Part shown: one piece after another, positions 1 through 9,621 of the stretch
How positions within the stretch are numbered: the stretch's first letter is position 1
Layout of the letters: every line of letters starts with the position of its first letter
DNA from: Fragilaria radians
Taxonomy: Eukaryota > Bacillariophyta > Fragilariophyceae > Fragilariales > Fragilariaceae
Reading direction: 5' to 3'
Assembly: GCA_900642245.1 (NCBI GenBank)
Contig: CAAAJI010000020.1
Coordinates: forward strand, 399,949 to 428,739
DNA: 28,791 bases
Program-made: the position numbers and the translations under genes
Notes under the pieces: generated by a model
The model's database searches: none
Seen by the model: the letters and a program-made list of their open reading frames with translations, nothing else
Told to the model about the DNA's origin: nothing

Positions 1-2510
1 GTCTGCCTTTACCTGGGGGTTATTGTTTTCGTTGTTTCGTCCCTAGTCACATCATTCCCATTCATGCTTTTGGAACTTACATTTGAATTTGCCATTTAAT
101 TGGAGTTGAAGATTATCACACCAAAACTAAATATTGACGTTTTATTTCCAATTTGAAACTTTCATTCCATTCTTTGATTGGCTTAAACATAGAAGATCTT
201 GCTTGGCATGCACGTCTTAGCTGTGAAAGGACCCCACCACAGTTACGCGTACATGACACAAGGGCAAGACTCTGAAATTCTGTGAACCATGCTCCTACAA
301 CCGTAATCTCTCGTAACTTGTAAATTGTCAGCTATATTAATCTTTCTGTTGAATATCGCTTAAAATGTGGCAGAAGATATTCCGAAATTATTATAAATTC
401 ATTATTCGTCTAAGATTCAACAAATTTGTTCAACATTACATTTCTCTATAGCTTTCTTGGTCTAGTATACGTAAACTTCACATCACATGTTTGTCCTGAA
501 ATTGCTCTAAAAGACAAATTCTCTCCAACATCACTGATCCTAAATAATCCATAATCCTGCCATATTCTGTGGATTATCAATTTACCAGGTTAAGGCAACG
601 TTTTTGCAATTTGCTAAACCTGTAGGTATAGGATGTAGAATAAAAGAAATAGAAAGAATATATAAACATCGTTACAGAGATCAACAATGAATCATAATAA
701 GAATGAATTAGCTTTTTTTCATCTGAAGCTTTAATGAAAACACTTTTTATTTAAAGGAGACTCTCCTGAGAAGGCTTTTTGGAGAAGCCTCCATGTGACA
801 GACTTTTGTGAGAAGCATTCTTGGCACGATTGGACTGAGGGACACTTTACGTCTCCTAAATCACAACTATGTAGCGTACCACTGATTGTAAATTCTCCTT
901 TCCACATCAAGCCTGCACCTAATGCAGCCTACTCTATCAAATGATCCTCCTTTAATGCGAGAGATGAATTCTCTATCTGATGTACAACTGGGAGATGCCA
1001 AAAACCCTCGAATCCCTATTTTGTGCTCAATGCCCTATCGCAGTTAAAGGTCGGTCATACTGCCTTAAGAATACTGTTTAGTTAACTCATCGTTTCTTAT
1101 CCGGAAACATTTCTCTCGTCCCTTGCTTACACCCGCCAGATTTGTCCATGACTAAGACACACTATTCAATTTGGAGTTACTCTTCAATGGCCTCGCTTGC
1201 AATTTCACGCTACATCCCAGCTTTTGGACTTTCTTGCCCTTCGTTGGGTTGCCTTGCTGTTTTAGTTAATCAAGCAAACGCTAATCACTATGACAAGAGC
1301 AAAGGGATGCTCCATAGTTACCAAACCAAATATGCTCTGCTCCTGCTATTGAATACAAACTGCATTGACTGAATCTCTCTCAGTGCCATATCTGAATCCG
1401 GTATTTATTCTACCAATGTTCCCTGATCGATTTCATGTAGATTGTGATTGTGGGAAAAAGTGCATCAAACGCTAATGATTTAGGTTATACTATCGGAGTT
1501 TAAATGTAATACTTGGTATAGAAATTGTTGTGTATCCTTTTATATGGCAAATAAAAGGTAATTTGTAATGAGTTTGGTGTATGAAATTCTATTTATTAGA
1601 GTCAAATATATAATGGACAGAGGTTTCAGCGTAAGTATGAAATAAGTAGAAATATAAAAAATGAGATACTAATGCATCCTTGCTTTTTCCTAGGAATCTG
1701 GGCCGTCTCTAAAATACAGATACACCAATCTCATTGTATTTGACTGATAAATGCTTCCACTGTTTATTCACATGTTAAGGAATAAATGTAGATGTTCATA
1801 TAAGTCCATTATGTTAAAGCGGTCAACTTTGATAATTTCTAAAGTACATCATCTTCTTTCTTTGCGTTTTTTACCTCAAATTCTTTTGTCAAAAGTTAAG
1901 TTATTAGAAAACCTCAAAGTTGATCCTTCTCAAGATAAGTCGAATACCAATTTTGATTGGTGAATCACAAACATTTTTCTCACGGGTCGCTTACATCCAT
2001 CACCATCCTTTTCATTTACACATTCATTCCTTGCAGCATATGCATATGTACCACTTATGGGACATATTTCAGGGAGTTTTGACGTAACCGCCATTGCATT
2101 ACTGAGCAAATGCTGTACTCAAGATGATATTCCTATTCTCTGAGTTTTGCCTATACTCGTGCCTCTTTTGGTAGGGTAGGATCTCACTTATGATGAAGGT
2201 CATGCCCGCAAAAAGGTGAGGAAGTCAAGCTTTATGCGGAGGAGTATATTTCAAGTACATGCTGGTATGTCTCTGAATTTTCATTTGTATTTCACGAAGA
2301 ATGGCTTTTAGGAGGCTATTTTTCGCATCTATATCAAACTGTGGTGTAGAATTAATTGTCTATGGTTTTTCCAACCGTTGAAGAAGGATGAATTGTTTTA
2401 GGAAATACTAGTTACTAGTAGGCTTCCTCCGAAATTCTTTCGTATGTACCGGAGTGTGTAGATGTAAAAATTCTTCTGTAATATCATATCATATTCATTG
2501 TTGAATCAAA
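1..2510. other. Gene-poor AT-rich spacer at left edge
   Basis: No intact gene is supported here. Frame 1 is open from the window edge to a TAA at 97-99 and encodes about 32 mostly hydrophobic residues. This could be the tail of a membrane protein entering from upstream, but it is too short to call. Around 890-1330 there is a possible retrotransposon scrap, listed separately. The remaining short open frames (for example 1751-1963) show no domain and low-complexity composition. The stretch just before 2511 is the presumed promoter and 5' leader of the RAD6-type gene. No tRNA-like box B or cloverleaf was seen. Confidence 0.5.
890..1330 (+). mobile_element. Possible decayed Ty1/copia reverse-transcriptase fragment
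   Basis: A short open frame, about 890-1047, reads like the region of copia polyproteins that follows the reverse transcriptase active site. It has an HLMQP-like segment near 916-930, then a DAKNPRIPI-like segment, then MPYRS at 1030-1044. Copia elements there usually show a LxQ motif, a D-x-K-x-x-x-TP motif and YRS-x-x-G. An in-frame TAA follows YRS immediately. Downstream, a PPDL segment near 1135-1146 in another frame could match the usual TRPD(I/L) motif after frameshifts. No long terminal repeats or integrase were recognised. The similarity is by eye and short, so it may be chance. Confidence 0.28.
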
Positions 2511-3261
2511 ATGAGCACAGCCGCACGTCGACGACTACTTCGAGACTTTAAAAGGTAATTTGAATTCTCATGATTTAATTTCTTTGTTGAAAACTATGTG
2601 ATGGTCGGAGCATAGGATATCATGTTACCCTGTGTAATGTTTTTGCAGGTCGTGCGTTGACCTTACACGGTGTCCTTATTTGAGAAAATTGCGTCGTCAG
2701 CGTTTGAAGATACTCATATTGAATTTCGATTTCATTTCTTGAATCCACGAGGAGGCTTCATTGTCTATTATTGATCGAAAGTCATTGAATTGTAGCATCG
2801 ATCTCATTCACTCAAAAAATCGTTTGTTGGTTTGAACTCTTAGATTGCAGAATGACCCTCCCTCTGGAGTGACAGGTGCTCCTATGGATACGAATATCAT
2901 GCTTTGGCAAGCCGTAATTTTTGGTCCAGATGATACACCCTGGGAAGGAGGGACATTCAAATTGATTTTGGAGTTTTCGGAAGATTATCCGAATAAGGCA
3001 CCTCAGGTTCGATTCCTAACGAAAATGTTTCACCCAAACATATACAATGACGGACAAATCTGTTTGGATATTTTGCAGAATCAATGGTCTCCAATTTACG
3101 ATATTTCTGCCATCTTGACGTCTATTCAATCGCTTTTGTGTGATCCCAACCCAGCCTCTCCAGCCAACTCTGAGGCTAGTCGATTGTACAACGAAAATCG
3201 ACGTGAGTACAACCGTCGTGTTCGAGAAATCGTCGAGCAGAGTTGGATTGACGAATCATAG
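2511..3261 (+). CDS. RAD6: RAD6/UBC2-type ubiquitin-conjugating enzyme E2 (two exons)
   Basis: The product is an E2 enzyme that takes ubiquitin from E1 and, with RING E3 partners, mono-ubiquitinates histone H2B and PCNA in transcription and DNA-damage tolerance. Exon 1 is 2511-2554 and encodes MSTAARRRLLRDFK plus two bases. The intron is 2555-2843 (289 nt, GTAATT...CTTAG). Exon 2 is 2844-3261. The join restores an Arg codon and continues LQNDPPSGVTGAPM. The spliced protein is 153 residues, the usual size for the family. The UBC fold is complete, with HPN at residues 78-80 and the catalytic cysteine at residue 88 in GQICLDIL, the same number as in yeast Rad6. The end (REIVEQSWIDES) lacks the acidic tail of yeast Rad6 and resembles plant and animal forms. 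Exon 1 is only 44 nt, so an unspliced reading misses the true start. It is convergent with the gene at 3489-4196. Confidence 0.95.
2555..2843 (+). other. Intron of the RAD6-type gene
   Basis: This is a GT-AG intron (GTAATT donor, CTCTTAG acceptor) in phase 2. It is supported by exact restoration of the conserved RAD6 N-terminus across the junction. At 289 nt it is the longest intron recognised in the window. Confidence 0.9.
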
Positions 3262-3488
3262 TTATGGAATTCTCATTCAATGTCTCTTGATTCCATTGAT
3301 GCCTTTCCATGGATTAACAATTTTTGGGTTCAATTCATTCTGGATTTTATGGGATGAAAAGGTGTACAATTACAATTCGTGGATACCTAATTTTCTCAAA
3401 ATTACCTTTCAAAGGTGATTGGAAAGTTATGGAGCACTGATTAATGGAGAATTACAAGGATCTTGAGTATATTTTAATCATTATAAAA

Positions 3489-4196
3489 TTATGCATCAGA
3501 AGTATTCATTTTACTTATACAAAAGTCTACAAACAAATCAATCTTGGAATGGTACATGTCAACTTCTGGGCAATTATCTAATAATCCATCTTGTTGCCTC
3601 TCACTCTCCAGAACGCGTCTTGTAAAACCTACTATAGAGCATTTGGGAATACCCAAAATACGAGCAAGTTCACCCGATGCAGACTTGGGAAGTATCAAAA
3701 ACTTTATGGTGTTCATAGCAAATGGCTTAGTCGGTTTATCAGCAGGGACTGAAATCCGATGGACAATATGAGCATGCAAGTTTGGCAGATCTGGAACTGC
3801 CAACATCATCCACATCTGTTGACTTCGGTCTTCAATAGCCCTTGTACATGCATTGGTCCCCACGCATATCCGAGACTTCCAGACACGCTGGGCAATTCCT
3901 GTGGATTTGTCACAAAATTTTGGTGATTGTTGTATTCTTTGGTCTCCCTCACTTCTTTTCGACGACTTGATAGTGGAGGTAATTGTCATTTGTCGATTCC
4001 AACTGCCATGAAACCCCTTTACGATTTCTATCTCAAATCGAGACAGAAGGATGTTGAAATCGAAAGAAGATACAGAGACGGGAGTTCGAATGGGACCTTG
4101 TGGCGATGCAACGCATTCAAGGGATACATGATCCAGAGGTGTGATCGGATTTTCACGTCGTTGACGTTTCGTACGGGGAAGACCTGAAATTTCCAT
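3489..4196 (-). CDS. L7Ae-fold protein, probable RNase P/MRP subunit POP3/Rpp38-like
   Basis: The predicted protein is 235 residues. Residues about 108-195 read as an L7Ae/L30e fold. There is an entry strand and helix RICVGTNACTRAIED (109-123), which matches the usual G-x-N-x-x-T-x-x-L/I-E signature. A hydrophobic strand MWMMLAV follows (128-134). A closing element, ELARILGIPKCSIVGF (176-191), matches the family's E-L-(A/G)-x-x-L-G-(I/V)-x-x-x-x-V segment. A spacer with basic and polar character precedes the fold (KRQRR at 10-14). Among L7Ae families, the long N-terminal extension and the loosely conserved core fit the POP3/Rpp38 subunit of RNase P/MRP better than the compact ribosomal or snoRNP members. 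This assignment is inference. A SECIS-binding or other kink-turn-binding protein is the alternative. The gene starts 206 bp from the divergent CABLES-like gene. Confidence 0.55.
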   Translation of the reverse strand: MEISGLPRTKRQRRENPITPLDHVSLECVASPQGPIRTPVSVSSFDFNILLSRFEIEIVKGFHGSWNRQMTITSTIKSSKRSEGDQRIQQSPKFCDKSTGIAQRVWKSRICVGTNACTRAIEDRSQQMWMMLAVPDLPNLHAHIVHRISVPADKPTKPFAMNTIKFLILPKSASGELARILGIPKCSIVGFTRRVLESERQQDGLLDNCPEVDMYHSKIDLFVDFCISKMNTSDA

Positions 4197-4402
4197 TGCT
4201 GTGTGTGATGCGCGGCAGCGATTATGTATTGGAGGGAGAAATTGTTGTCAACTATTTTTTAGTAGTAAGAATTGATATAAAGTTGTTAGTCGTAGGTCGT
4301 AGCTATACTTTGGTAGTAGTGTCATTGAATACCATACTGGATAATAACCTTAACAGAGATAATCCAATCAGTTACAATTCTTTGACTTCGTTTTAATTTG
4401 CC
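4197..4402. promoter_or_regulatory. Divergent promoter region between L7Ae-like and CABLES-like genes
   Basis: The start codons of the two genes face away from each other with 206 bp between them, so both promoters must lie in or overlap this space unless they extend into the genes. The plus-strand start has a good context (GCCATGG at 4400-4406). No TATA box or named factor site could be assigned with confidence. Confidence 0.4.
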
Positions 4403-6820
4403 ATGGTAAAGGATACACAAGCATCTCGAGTCTATCCCAGTGTAACACCAGCTGGTAACACAAAATATGTCACACGAGATATTGCTGCATTAGACTTTTT
4501 ATTAGGAATTCCAATGGAAGGTCAAATGGAAGCTGTTCGACAGGGTTGGGAACGTGAACAAAAGCTCGGAGATCCTTGGTCGGTTTGTGCGGGCAAATGG
4601 TGGGAACGTTACGTCGGAAAAGAAAATCATACTTCGAATACAACAAATGATCCAAATAATGCACTGTCTTTAGAAGAAGGAGGAACATTCGATACATTAG
4701 AAGGTCCAGTTGTCGGTAACTCGCGATCCAAGTCAACAAATGCAGCCACATCTTCTACCACCAATACACACGGCGGAGGACGACGACTGGAAGGAGACAT
4801 TGCCATTAAGTGGGTAATTCCACAGCATCTCTCAAAATCGACGCGTCAATGGCAAATTGCAAGACAGGCACAATTGCGAGATTGGGAACGTCAAGTGGCA
4901 CCTCAGCTTTTTGGCAGACAAGGAGGAGGTGGAACAGCAGCTACGTCCTCTGGAGGAAGATTGTTTTGTTCAGCCAAGGATGCCTATCCCATTTCTGTTG
5001 TTTCTATTATCCCATATGAACCGAAACGTGAAGAAGCCGCACGACGTCGACAAAAATTAGAAGCCTGTGGGGGAGGTGGGACTCAATTTGTTATACCGCC
5101 ACGGGATTGGAGAGGAACTTCCTATCGTGCTCTCCTTCCACGAGGTGGTAACAGAAAATATCGTCAGTATCATTATTCTTCTGCAGAATGTCACGATCAA
5201 TTCAATCGGTTTCTTGATCGTCGTCAGCAGCAGCAGAGGAGTACAGAGAAATCAACATCGGATGATGACGAATCTCGAAATAAGGATAATGAAAATAGCG
5301 ATATATGTTCAGATGCTTCCTCATCGTCACTCTCTTCTGAGGAAGAAGATCCCTATGTTCCAGGTTTTCTTGATGATCCTGAAATGAGACAAGGTCGTCA
5401 TCGACATGTCATGATTGGAGACCGAGTTAGTGGCTGTATTGTCTCTAGTACGATTCAATTTGTTAAACCTGATGAACTTAAGGCAGATCTCAATAAGCAA
5501 TTTCGGGAGCGTTTTGATGGGTGGGAACCCCCACAAAGTCAGGTAAAGTACATTAGTGCGAAAATTATTGACGGTGTCTACACACTATTGGATTCCAAGG
5601 AAGGGAATGATGAAGAAGGGGAGACACTTCACATGCCATCATCCTTGACTTTAAGCAAAATTCGTTCTGCCAAGCAGCAAATCATATTGGCAGCGATTCG
5701 GAATGCAAATCTTGAAGTTTCAACGGTTGCTCTCTCCTTTGTATACTTCGAACGCCTCTGTTTGGATTGTCGTGTCGATAAATCAAACCGGCGTTTGGCT
5801 TTTGCTGCTTGCCTTCTTCTTGCAGCCAAAATTAACGAATCCAAACTTTCCTCGCTTGTACACCATCAAGATAATAATGACCGATTACAATCTTCCATAC
5901 AACCTACGAAAGAATCGTCTATCATCTTTGCTGCACTACTCGAGTTCTTTACCAGTGATTGGGGCTTGTCGCTTAAAAATTTATATCGGGCTGAATGGGG
6001 TGTTTTTGCTGCTTTAGGATTTCGACTTCATGCTACTCCAGTCCAAGTAGCGTTTCACTTTCGTCGGATCATGAAAGTTTTGGGATGGAACACCTTGGCC
6101 TATCTTGGTCATGAAATGTACACACAATGGCAAGATTGCTTGGAAGCGACGGAATCGCAAACTCGCAAACGTGAGGTACGGCGAGAATTGAAGCGAGAAG
6201 CCAAGGAACGAAGCTTGTTCCAAATAGAACTCCATCGTCAAATCCAAGCCAACAAAGAAGAATGGGAAGATGCAGTTGCAGAAGAAGATGCAACAACATG
6301 TGAGAATGGCACTCATGGTAACGACAATAATAACCGTAATAAGAGTAAAAGCAGCACCCCTAGAGTCAAATCCAAATCAAAACCTGGGACGGCCATGAAA
6401 TTAATTCATCGGCTGACAAGTGGTTTGACTCGCCCATCATCGGTTGAGCGAAGTACGATAAGCTCTGACCAATCTCTTACCGAACTTCCATCGGTTATCT
6501 TGGCAAACGAACATGTTTTCGGGTCGTCACCTACGCTAGCAGATCCTTTATCCTTTACATCTCATGATACTCCTCGACGACGTACAGTATTTCGTTCCCC
6601 CTCGCTTCCCACTTTGCCAGATTTATTTCCTTCTGGTCATATTTTTTCCTCTGCTTCTGCCAATAGAACTTACCTTGGAGATTCCCTCACAGATACAGCA
6701 ATTCAAATTCACGATGATTCTGTTCCCAGTAGTGGAGACATCAATAGTAGCAAATCAGGACTAATCAAGGCTCTTTCGGAGGGTGCTATGGATTACGATG
6801 AAGAAAACGTGATATTTTGA
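4403..6820 (+). CDS. CABLES-family cyclin-like protein
   Basis: This intronless gene encodes 805 residues. The cyclin fold spans about 415-565 and closely follows CABLES1/2 (Cdk5 and Abl enzyme substrate). It has a lead-in DLNKQFRERF (362-371) and LTLSKIRSAKQQ (415-426). The first cyclin helices follow, with STVALSFVYFERL (440-452) and NRRLAFAACLLLAAKIN (462-478), then a second cyclin-like half near 520-560. A short N-terminal block, IAALDFLLGIPMEG (27-40), resembles the conserved A-x-x-F-L-x-x-I-x-x-x-G block of CABLES. Between them lie low-complexity acidic and serine stretches (about 280-320). After the fold come a charged, probably helical segment (585-630) and a serine/proline-rich tail that could be phosphorylated. 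Animal CABLES proteins link cyclin-dependent kinases to tyrosine kinases; the role in this lineage is unknown. The start lies in the favourable context GCCATGG. Confidence 0.82.
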   Translation: MVKDTQASRVYPSVTPAGNTKYVTRDIAALDFLLGIPMEGQMEAVRQGWEREQKLGDPWSVCAGKWWERYVGKENHTSNTTNDPNNALSLEEGGTFDTLEGPVVGNSRSKSTNAATSSTTNTHGGGRRLEGDIAIKWVIPQHLSKSTRQWQIARQAQLRDWERQVAPQLFGRQGGGGTAATSSGGRLFCSAKDAYPISVVSIIPYEPKREEAARRRQKLEACGGGGTQFVIPPRDWRGTSYRALLPRGGNRKYRQYHYSSAECHDQFNRFLDRRQQQQRSTEKSTSDDDESRNKDNENSDICSDASSSSLSSEEEDPYVPGFLDDPEMRQGRHRHVMIGDRVSGCIVSSTIQFVKPDELKADLNKQFRERFDGWEPPQSQVKYISAKIIDGVYTLLDSKEGNDEEGETLHMPSSLTLSKIRSAKQQIILAAIRNANLEVSTVALSFVYFERLCLDCRVDKSNRRLAFAACLLLAAKINESKLSSLVHHQDNNDRLQSSIQPTKESSIIFAALLEFFTSDWGLSLKNLYRAEWGVFAALGFRLHATPVQVAFHFRRIMKVLGWNTLAYLGHEMYTQWQDCLEATESQTRKREVRRELKREAKERSLFQIELHRQIQANKEEWEDAVAEEDATTCENGTHGNDNNNRNKSKSSTPRVKSKSKPGTAMKLIHRLTSGLTRPSSVERSTISSDQSLTELPSVILANEHVFGSSPTLADPLSFTSHDTPRRRTVFRSPSLPTLPDLFPSGHIFSSASANRTYLGDSLTDTAIQIHDDSVPSSGDINSSKSGLIKALSEGAMDYDEENVIF

Positions 6821-7936
6821 AAACTTGAAAAGTTTTGATTAGATTTCCATACCACACTGAGATTTGAATGAGATCTAAAGTGATACCGAGTAGGATCTTT
6901 CGTATTCATGTTTTGGAGTTTACGTTCCCAGTTGTGAAGCAACTTGGGAGTCACGATCTCACCCCTTTATGATGCATTCCTTTGTAATATAAAATGATTA
7001 TAGTTTAAGCTATTGTGAGCCTGTAAAACCAGGTATGATATCTGATTTTACATTTCTAGTATCAAGTCCCCTAGGTTCTTAAAAAGATGTATATTTCTAG
7101 TCAGCATCAGTAATACCAAAGACTATTTCACGAATGCGTAACAATCCGATTCGATCCGAAAAAGTTCACTACAGATATGATAATACTAGCCACTGTAGTC
7201 AAAGTTAACACTTTCCTACTCCATAATATCCTTTCTTACGTCAGGAAGTGATATTGAGAAATCAAGATATATTTTCTCATGATGTGATTTCTTGGATCCT
7301 CCGCTGCTGTGTTAATCAATCCATTTTGATAATCAATCAGCATTGAACTCCTTATGAGATGGGAATAGCTTTGCCCTAGCGCTAGGACACCAACCCAATT
7401 GAGTTCACATTTATCCAAGTTCAAGTTTCTTGAAAGAAAAGACAAGAAGGAGACAAAAAGGGATGCTTTTGTGGAAGTAAGTTTGATATGTGTTATGATC
7501 TTCACTGCTAACTTAATCTATGTTATCAACTTCTTCATTGCTGTAAAGTCAAGTATATTTTACCTATATGGAGATATCCCATTGGTCAGATTTGTTGGCT
7601 CCTTTGATGCTGACAATTAATCGCAAACATTAGTTCTTCTTTGTACCCAAGGAAGATGCATATACTTTCTCAACGTTGTAGTCGATTTGATGCATTTCGT
7701 TAACATTTATACTGTCCGTCAATAAAGATAAATTCCTCTTGATCATCACTGGTCCCTAACTTCTGTATGGACTAATTACTTGAAATAAAACCTCTTGAAA
7801 AGATATTGATAACAATTTCTTAGAAACGGAATGGATGAGACATTGTTTCCTTTATATATTTGTCCTATTGTACCTGTCATAAGAAAAAGGCATGGCAATA
7901 TCTATTTTTCGTTTGGAATAGGGTTATGAGGATTTA
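6821..7936. other. Intergenic spacer, CABLES-like to TMX-like gene
   Basis: This 1.1-kb AT-rich spacer lies between two genes on the same strand. It should hold the 3' end of the CABLES-like transcript and the promoter of the TMX-like gene. Two overlapping opposite-strand open frames near 7236-7620 have no recognisable domain and a composition like non-coding DNA. Nothing else was recognised. Confidence 0.4.
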
Positions 7937-8831
7937 ATGGAGTTGAAATGTCGCACTCAAAGTTTTCCGATGAATTTGATCTACGTCTTATTTTGTTTCT
8001 TATCTTTACCTTCACTTGGATTTTCCACATCACAACCAAAAGTAGAGGATGCTGGATCGGAAATGCCCCGTGAAAATATAAAGGGAGAAAAGGCAACAAT
8101 CCCAGCTGTGGAGGAGTTGACTTCGTCCACAGTGGATTCGGCCATACGACGAGATCGGAGTGTTTGGTTGATTGAGTTTTATGCCCCATGGTGTCATCAT
8201 TGCACAGCATTTGCATCCAATTATGAAAGTCTTGCTCGGAGGATCCATTCTTCCAATGACTCGCGTGACCGACCGATCCGAGTTGCCAAGATCAACGGTA
8301 GTCAAGAACGATCAGCGGCTTCTCGATTTAGTGTACGCGGATATCCCTCATTCTTTGTGATTGATGGTTGGAGTGTCTATGAATATCAAGGCCGAAGGAG
8401 TGAAGAATCTCTTATGAAATTTGTTGTACATGAAGAGTACAAGAATCAGCATGTAAGTTTTGGAATCTTTTTCTGTTATTCTATTTTTGTATTTGTTTAC
8501 TGTTTCCTTTTGCGTTGGCCATATCCGACTTGTGGATATACATTGTCTCACACAAATTTGGTTTCCTAATATTGCACGTACAATAATTGCATGATTTATC
8601 CTAAAGCCCCTTCCTATATGGGCATCTCCTCTGGGACCTGTAGGTCAAATTCATGCCTTGGTGACCTCCATCGGGAATGTGTTTTACGGGATGTACGATT
8701 ACCTAGTTTCCAAGCAAGGATTCTCTCCTTCAACAGCCGCTTTTATTTTCGCGTTTTCTGGCATGTTCTCTGGCTTAGGAATCATGATTGTTGTGGCGAT
8801 TCTGTTGAGCTCTAAGCTTAAAGAAGATTAA
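7937..8831 (+). CDS. TMX-type ER thioredoxin-related transmembrane protein (two exons)
   Basis: Exon 1 is 7937-8452, the intron 8453-8606 (154 nt, GTAAGT...CTAAAG, phase 0) and exon 2 8607-8831, giving 246 residues. The order is: signal peptide (about residues 12-30; Met12 is an alternative start); a thioredoxin fold with active site WCHHC (cysteines 86 and 89) and the cis-proline loop GYP (135-137); a juxtamembrane stretch; one membrane segment (about 215-239); and a short tail ending KLKED. That ending fits the K-x-K-x-x retrieval motif of type I ER membrane proteins. The exon 2 pattern of a segment beginning LPIW and a Phe/Ser/Gly-rich membrane helix is that of TMX1/TMX4. The likely role is disulfide exchange on membrane or secretory proteins in the ER. 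His-His between the cysteines replaces the Gly-His of classical PDI. Without splicing the protein would lose its anchor. Confidence 0.85.
8453..8606 (+). other. Intron of the TMX-like gene
   Basis: This is a 154-nt phase-0 GT-AG intron with a consensus GTAAGT donor and a CTAAAG acceptor. It is supported because exon 2 is open in the matching phase and supplies the expected membrane anchor and ER retrieval end. Confidence 0.85.
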
Positions 8832-9021
8832 TGCTCTCTCTATCGATTTGATACATTAATTTTTTGTACTAGTGAATGCTTTTTTGATGAAACAATTGGT
8901 TTACATCATATTTGAGAAGTTACAAGCGAACACATTACACAATACATGTACAAAAGGGATTTTGGTTCAACAGTATACAATCGCTACGAGATAAAGCGTG
9001 TGGAATAGAACAAGAATGTCG

Positions 9022-9621
9022 TCATTGCATCGTTCCAAAGAAATGATCGTAACTAATCCACCCTTTTTCCCGGTAGACAATATGAGGTTGAAGGGGAATT
9101 CGTAAATGTTCAGCACGCTTCGGGTTGTCTAGTATGAAGCGAGAATAATCCTCAAGCGTATGCAGTTTCAAAATATGTTGCACAATATGGCTTGCATCAT
9201 CATGGTCTCTCATAAGACCCAGAAAGTCATCCCAACCAGTCCAATCTGTAGCGTACATTTGGTCTGGATGGCTAGGTATGTAAGGTCCATTCTTTCCATC
9301 CGAAATAAACTCGTCCCAGTCGTCCTTGGAATAAAAGCCCATAGCGATAACTTTTGTCCTAACTTGGTCGTATGGGAATAGATTTCGATACCGATTACTC
9401 CAGGCCAATGATCGATTTCTATAGGGTAGTTGTGCATCACTTTCATCGTCATTGTCATCATCCTCATTCCTACTGTTCGTGATTTCTTGGTCTTGGCGTG
9501 GTGAAGAGTACAGAGGTGCACGAAGGGCTCTTTCAAGATTACAACCAGTTATTACATAAGCGTGGACTGGAAGTTGTGCAAGTGAAAAGAAGAATACGAG
9601 GCAAAAGTATTTTATGCACAT
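9022..9621 (-). CDS. Secretory-route protein with two algal tryptophan-rich (GW..W/FLG) repeats
   Basis: The protein is 199 residues. Residues 1-21 form a signal peptide (VFFFSLAQLPVHA, then YVIT), followed by an acidic low-complexity linker (about 45-65). Two copies of a repeat follow, at about 84-136 and 145-196. Each has a V-x-x-(M/L)-x-(F/L)-x-(S/T)-x-x-(D/E)-(W/Y) start, a central P-x-x-I-P/R-I-P element, a P-x-x-(M/V)-Y element and a W-x-x-(W/Y)-D-x-F-(L/F)-G end. Copy 1 ends WTGWDDFLG and copy 2 ends WISYDHFFG. This repeat is familiar from multi-copy proteins of stramenopiles and other algae; its function is not established. The aromatic residue just after the likely cleavage site (A-Y) is compatible with stramenopile plastid targeting, but the usual ASAFAP-like Phe is absent. 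It is convergent with the TMX-like gene, 190 bp away. Confidence 0.7.
   Translation of the reverse strand: MCIKYFCLVFFFSLAQLPVHAYVITGCNLERALRAPLYSSPRQDQEITNSRNEDDDNDDESDAQLPYRNRSLAWSNRYRNLFPYDQVRTKVIAMGFYSKDDWDEFISDGKNGPYIPSHPDQMYATDWTGWDDFLGLMRDHDDASHIVQHILKLHTLEDYSRFILDNPKRAEHLRIPLQPHIVYREKGWISYDHFFGTMQ

Noticed and set aside
1751..1963. 70-codon plus-strand open frame
   Set aside because: No domain, composition like spacer DNA, no splice partner or conserved start context seen.
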